26,628 nucleotides of DNA. Source: Botryllus schlosseri. Its lineage: Eukaryota; Chordata; Ascidiacea; Stolidobranchia; Styelidae. The notes under the pieces were generated by a model that searched no databases, was not told the DNA's origin, and saw nothing but the letters and a program-made list of their open reading frames with translations. Below are positions 13,801-19,800 of the stretch, piece by piece. The stretch lies in assembly GCA_000444245.1 (NCBI GenBank), contig ATSW01015683.1:1-26628 (forward strand). Reading direction: 5' to 3'. Each line of letters starts with the position of its first letter. Position 1 is the first letter of the stretch. The position numbers and the translations under genes are program-made.

Positions 13801-16800
13801 CACAGGAAGCGGAGGAAATTCCAGAACGCCGTCGGCGTAACACACGAACAGCGAATCGCGTCAAGCCGGTCAATATCGCGCGATGGTTCGTATCCAATCG
13901 ATTGAGAGTGAAAACAGTTACAGTGTTACAATTAGAGCTCGACCGATAATAATCGGTTCGCCGATACCATCAAGTCGATACCACAATTAGGAAATTCAAT
14001 CGTATAGTTATAAAACTAACATGAAATATGCAATCACTTTCAGTATAATTAAACGCAAGACTTGATTAAACTACGTTTTTGACCACACAGTCTGGATAGG
14101 AATATACAGCAATGTCCGCTACTAACCTTTTCACCCCAGTGATATCTAGCCTGCGCGCATTCATCGGTAACACCAAAACAAAAGCACTCAGTGCATCCTT
14201 TTGGGTTGTCGGCTTGCATAGAAAACGATTTCGGCTCACAGCTGTCGCATTTCAGCCCGGCGACATTGTCTCTGCACCGGCACTGGCCTTCGTAATCGCA
14301 CGCGCATGCGTCGTCGTCACACGATGACGTCACAGTCCCTGAAGCGTGACAATCGCAAGAGGAACATTCCGGGAAACGGTGGAATCCGTCACTGTAATGA
14401 CAAGCGAGTTAATATTCTCGTAAATCGGATGACAAAACCAGCGGTGGTCAAAGTGGTCATCGTTGTACTAGTCATCTTAGATACTCAATTAGAAGTGGGA
14501 GCAACGTCGAAAATTTCTACTCAGGAACAAGTCGAAAAAGCTATTTCTAAGTAAGTAAAAAAGCAAGTATTCTATGCCTGGTTTTGTCTAAAAATCTAAA
14601 AACTGTGACGTAGAAGTAGAAGCAATAAAAGATCATAACGACTTGAGCAAATAATGAAAGTACGCAAAGACTACTCGGGTTCTTCGAAAAAAATAAAAAT
14701 AAAAAACTTCCTACCTGCCAACCTGTGGGCGAAACTATGCTTATTACCTGCACTGGTCACATTGCTTTCCATCGTATCCATCTTTACATTGGCACATTCC
14801 CGTCATTAACCCACACTGGGTAGCTTTGGAGCCATGCAAGTGACACGAGCACTCCTAAGAGACAATAAGAAACATATAAACACACATATATATATNTGTC
14901 TACTGCATAAAATGTGACAGAGGCTTCAACCATACCTTACACCCTAATTCCGAGTCCCAGCCATACGAACCGGATTCGCATTCCCCACATCGATATCCAG
15001 TAGTCAGACTCGGACATACGCAAGTGCCGTTTGCGGGATCGCAAACGCCGTTAGTGTGCGGACATTGACATTTTCGGCATCCTGATTTTCCGAAACCGTA
15101 ATATCCTGGTAGACATCGGTCGCATTTCATTCCAGTTATTCCCGGTCGGCAGCTGCAGCGTCCAGATATATCGCATCCGGTAGAAGTAGACCCGACCTCG
15201 TCACATCCGCATAAGACGCATGCTTTCGCATTGCGATCAAGATAATGATCAGGCTAGTGAAAGTTATATAGATGTCGTCAATGGTCAGTAACGAAGTATT
15301 TCTACTTTTACAGGCTACTCAAGTTCGTTTGCCTGCTTGCTCATGCTCAATTGGATAAGTCTTTGACTACTTCTACTTGAAGAGTTTTTTAGGCAAATAT
15401 ACTTGCTATTGAGAATTTAGATTTGAAAAAGAGGAAAGTAGTTGTGGGATATGTTGGCACCACTTTTATGGATGGATTTCGTCACAAAAGCCGTGTGAAA
15501 TAGCCCTTGTATCACGGTAATGAAATGTATTTTTGAATATCCTGCTTATTTATAGTGTCATTAGCCATTTCTGTTAATTTCGGAATTTTGAAAGTAGCAA
15601 TCTTCGAAAAACTGTTAAAAATATGCGATCTCCCCACCAAATCTACTTTTTTTAAACTACGACTTACTCGAGTACACTCGGGGCCTTTCAATTTATACTT
15701 CCACTTGAACTAGTTTTGACACACTGTGTAAATTATTACGTCTACTTCAATTTGAGTCTACTACTTCGACCACCTCTTCATAAAATACAGAATACGTTAT
15801 AAATACAGTCTACTATTGCAGCTTACCTCGCACTGGTCACAGCGGAGCCCGCGAACATTTGATCGACAGGAACATTGACCCGTTACTGGGTTACAATTGC
15901 GGTAGACAGAACCGTACGTGTCGCATGAGCAACGCCTGCAGTTCTTCGCAGTGATGGCATCGCCGTAGTATCCTATCGAAATACGAACATTGCGCGAACA
16001 AGATCTCAAATCGCACGCAGAGTTCAAGTACCGATAGCGCAATGCTGGCAATGCGATCCGGAGCTGTTTTCTTCGCAACTCAAACACAGTCCAGTCAGCG
16101 CGTCGCAGCGATCCGAATTGCCGTTGCATTCGCATTTGCGACATACTTCACCGGGTACTGTGGGGTCGCCGTAGAAACCGGGAGAGCATCTGTAATATGG
16201 GGGCAAATCAAAGGTGGTCAGCAACGTAGTATACTTCTACTTTTCAGAGTAATCAATTATTTTTTTGCTTGCTTGTACTGCTCACTCGAAAGGTTGTTTT
16301 TGAATGTTACACTACAACTTTAACATTTTGATTTTGAATAGTATGAAGAAGATGGCATCGCTTTTATGAGTAAAAGTCCGTTATATAGTTCCCATATCAC
16401 GGAAACCCACTATGTTTTCCAAGATTCTACTAATTCGTAGTGTTATGGTCATTTTCGTTGGTCGCTAAGATGCATCTTACAATGCAATTGCTACCTCCAC
16501 TTGTAATTGATTATACANTCATGACATCAACTTCTACGCGAGTAGGAACGCAGACTACTCCGACCACCTCTGCGGCAAATGCAATTAAATAGCTACATAA
16601 CTGAAAAGGTTGTGTTCTAACCGTTCACATCGCTGGCCGCTGAAGCCTTCCGGGCAGCTTTGACACACAGTGACGCTATCCAGCACGTCGAACACACAGG
16701 TCGGGCTGAAGTTATTTGACGAGACGGTTAGCGGACAAGCGCATCTGAAAGTTTAAAAAAAGTGATAATATGTAGTGGAGTCACGCGGGAGCAGATTTGC

Positions 16801-19800
16801 AATTGTACAATTGTACATAGTACACGTTTGCTGCTAAGCAGATGAAGTAACGGCCCATCCTTGGGTACAAGTTGACCATCTCCGCTATTCAATGTCTGCG
16901 AGCATATCAATTGTAATCAGGTTACATGCACTGCACATTGCACAATGCACAATTTGCGCATCGCATAAATTACATTACACGACAAGATGAGAGTTCTCTC
17001 TTGTTGGATCAAAAGAAGAAGTGTAAATGAGAATGACATACCGTTGACAATCTCCAGCGGCGTCCTTGAAATACCCAGGCAAGCACCATTCGCAGTTCCT
17101 TCCGATCGAGCTATTCTGGCAATGCTGCAGAGGATATGGCGGTTAATACCATTGGTACATCCGTACCAGATCGCACCGTACCTCGCACACACCCGTTTCC
17201 AAGTCACACGTTCGAGATTTTCCGTTACATTGGCATTCCGCGCAGCGTTTTCCTTTCCTACGTTTGAAAAGTATTATAGTTGTCACCTCAGTCAAACTAC
17301 AAATCGCGGGCTACTTACCGGTAGAATCCAGGCGCGCAGTCTTCGCACGACAAACCGTAGAAACCCAACGGGCAGCGACAGTTCTCCACTGATGTCACAA
17401 GAGCGCCGTCACCGTCTGGTGTCGCTGTGTCCATTTCCACGTCTCGAATTCTGGGAGACATAATTCTGGCCTAACGAGTCCGCCAAATCACTTCTGAATT
17501 TAATCATACCGAAACAAGGCCCGCCCTTCGTGATTATATGGAGCCCTTATGAGCAGCCGGTGTAGGCGCGATAAAACCTTGAGTAATTGAGTCTTCGTCG
17601 CTGGCGATCGCGTGTTAGCCTCAACCCAGCCCGTATCTTCTTTCAAAGTCACAGTGAACGCAGTACTGACAAACGGCTCGACTTGCGTGCTAGCGGAAAA
17701 CTCCAGCACCAATTCCTCTCCCTATAACGGTCATATGTTACTTACGAAGTATCAGGGTGCAATGACACCGCGGACGCACCTCCAATATGACGTCAACCTC
17801 GTTAAAAAATGCCGATTCGTAGTCCAAGAGCGGAAGTTCATAGTAGATTTTGTACCGAATATCGCCGCCGTAGGAGGATAACTTGTTGCCTAAAATGTAA
17901 GGATTGCAATGACAAACTCACATCACATAGCCGCGTGTACATCACGAAATTTGAGATTAAAGAGTTGGAGCAAATCTTGTTTGCAATTGGATAGTTCCTA
18001 AATCCCAAACTCATGCTGTTATTGAATTAGATCCGCGCAAAGTCTATTCAATTGCACATAATTTAGACGTGTTTACTTGCCTAGATAAGAATCGGGCGCA
18101 GACCAGTAGTAAACCTCATTCCCGATATTGTCGGTGGCATTGCCGTGTTCTATATAGGGCTCGTTCAGAGTTTGGTCGTACAGCGGTGTCGTTTTATGCG
18201 CACCGTATCTGTCCGAAACGTCCCATCCTTGCGAAGCAGTTAGGACTTTCCTGTGAACACACGAAATACCTTAACATATGTACACCATAATTCGTGTTGC
18301 CTACATACAAAATTCGTTTAACGCACTATATAATATACTCGCCACATATTGTTCGAAGAATGGAATGCAAGCAAAACGTGTGCTCATTCGCGTATTGTTG
18401 CAGACTCAAAGTCTCGGCATGTACCTGAATAAGCTGGCCGAAGCGCAGTTCATTGACATTCCGGAGCAATAACACTCGGAACAGCCTTTGTCCGAGCTTC
18501 TGGTAAGATCGTAAAACCCGCTTTTACATTCGTCACAATGGACTCCCATTACGTTCTCCTACAAATTACGCAGCAGGGTTGTTTAAATGTCTTTGCCCTC
18601 TGCCTTAGATTGTTTACTGACCTTACAAATGCAATCTCCGAGACAAGGATCGCTGTTGACGCTCCCGGCTACATTGCACGGACACGGTTTGCAATTTGGG
18701 AATCCAGTGAATCCGAACTCACATCTATAAGAGAGAAAGCTGACGTATAACGAGTCGGTACGTATCAGTGTAGTCATCATAGCGATATTAGATTTGAGTA
18801 CTCTAATTTCTATATAAAGTATTAAAGTATTAATTGTAGTGATTCGAGCCGATAGTATAGTAAGGGACAATTTTTCCGACTGCTGAAAGTATACGCCCCT
18901 TTCCACTAAGAAATATTTTATCAAAGATAGTATAGTTTCGATGCAATTTCCCAGTATGAAAGCCTTGAGACCTCAAGTGATCGAATCACAGCATCCAAAC
19001 ATGTAGTACCAAGCTACTTTCGTTAGCGGGAATAACATTTTCATGAACTCGCAATCAAGCTACAGCATTGCCATAGAGTGGAATGAAATAGGCGTCGTCG
19101 AACAAATACAAAATTGTCCTTATATGAGGTAGTACTGGCATTTTTTTTTATCCCATAAAAGATTCAACTGTGAACTTAACACGTCATCTAGATGCTCTAT
19201 TGACGTCATATTGGGGAATACTCGAATACTCATCTTGACTAGAATGCTCATACTCAATTCGGAATCGAATCACTCAGATACCGGATTTTGCCCGTCCGTG
19301 GTTACTATATGCTGCTATAGTTTACAAACATACTGATCGCAATTGGCTCCAGCGAATCCATCTTTGCAAAAACAGTCTCCCGGATGCATCGTCCCGCTAT
19401 TTCTCCCGTCCTCCAACGATTTCATGCACATCACCACGCCGTCCTGTGTGGCCCGACTGCCAAGACGGTTGCAAACGCACCGCTGACAGGGAAACCGCCC
19501 GTTCGGGTCGACATCGGCCGGACGGAAATAGCCGTCCATGCAACTTGAAAATGCGCGAATATTTAGAAGTGTGGTCTTCCCAATGAGAAAGGTGTGTGCA
19601 AGGTGCGAAGTCCAGGTAGCAATTGTTGGTACTCAATTAGAAGTTGAAATGACGCTGTAAATTTCTACTCAATTACAAGTACAAGTACAAGAAATGTCAA
19701 AACTACTTCAAGTGGAAGCAGAAAATTGAGGTCTTGAAAGTACTCAAGATAGTTTCCAAAAGCTGATTTGTAGAAGTTGACGCGTACTTCTTAGCAGTTA

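Noticed and set aside
13525-13905. Overlapping open frames of 107-126 codons on both strands within the large intron.
   Set aside because: Both strands being open in the same GC-rich, CpG-rich stretch suggests low stop-codon frequency from composition. Neither protein resembles a known family.
14392-14747. The idea that the hAT-like elements are introners, that is, that they created the introns on insertion.
   Set aside because: The element ends do not coincide with the splice sites, the target copies lie inside the introns, and about 59-60 bp of ordinary intron remains outside the elements. Insertion into pre-existing introns explains this better.
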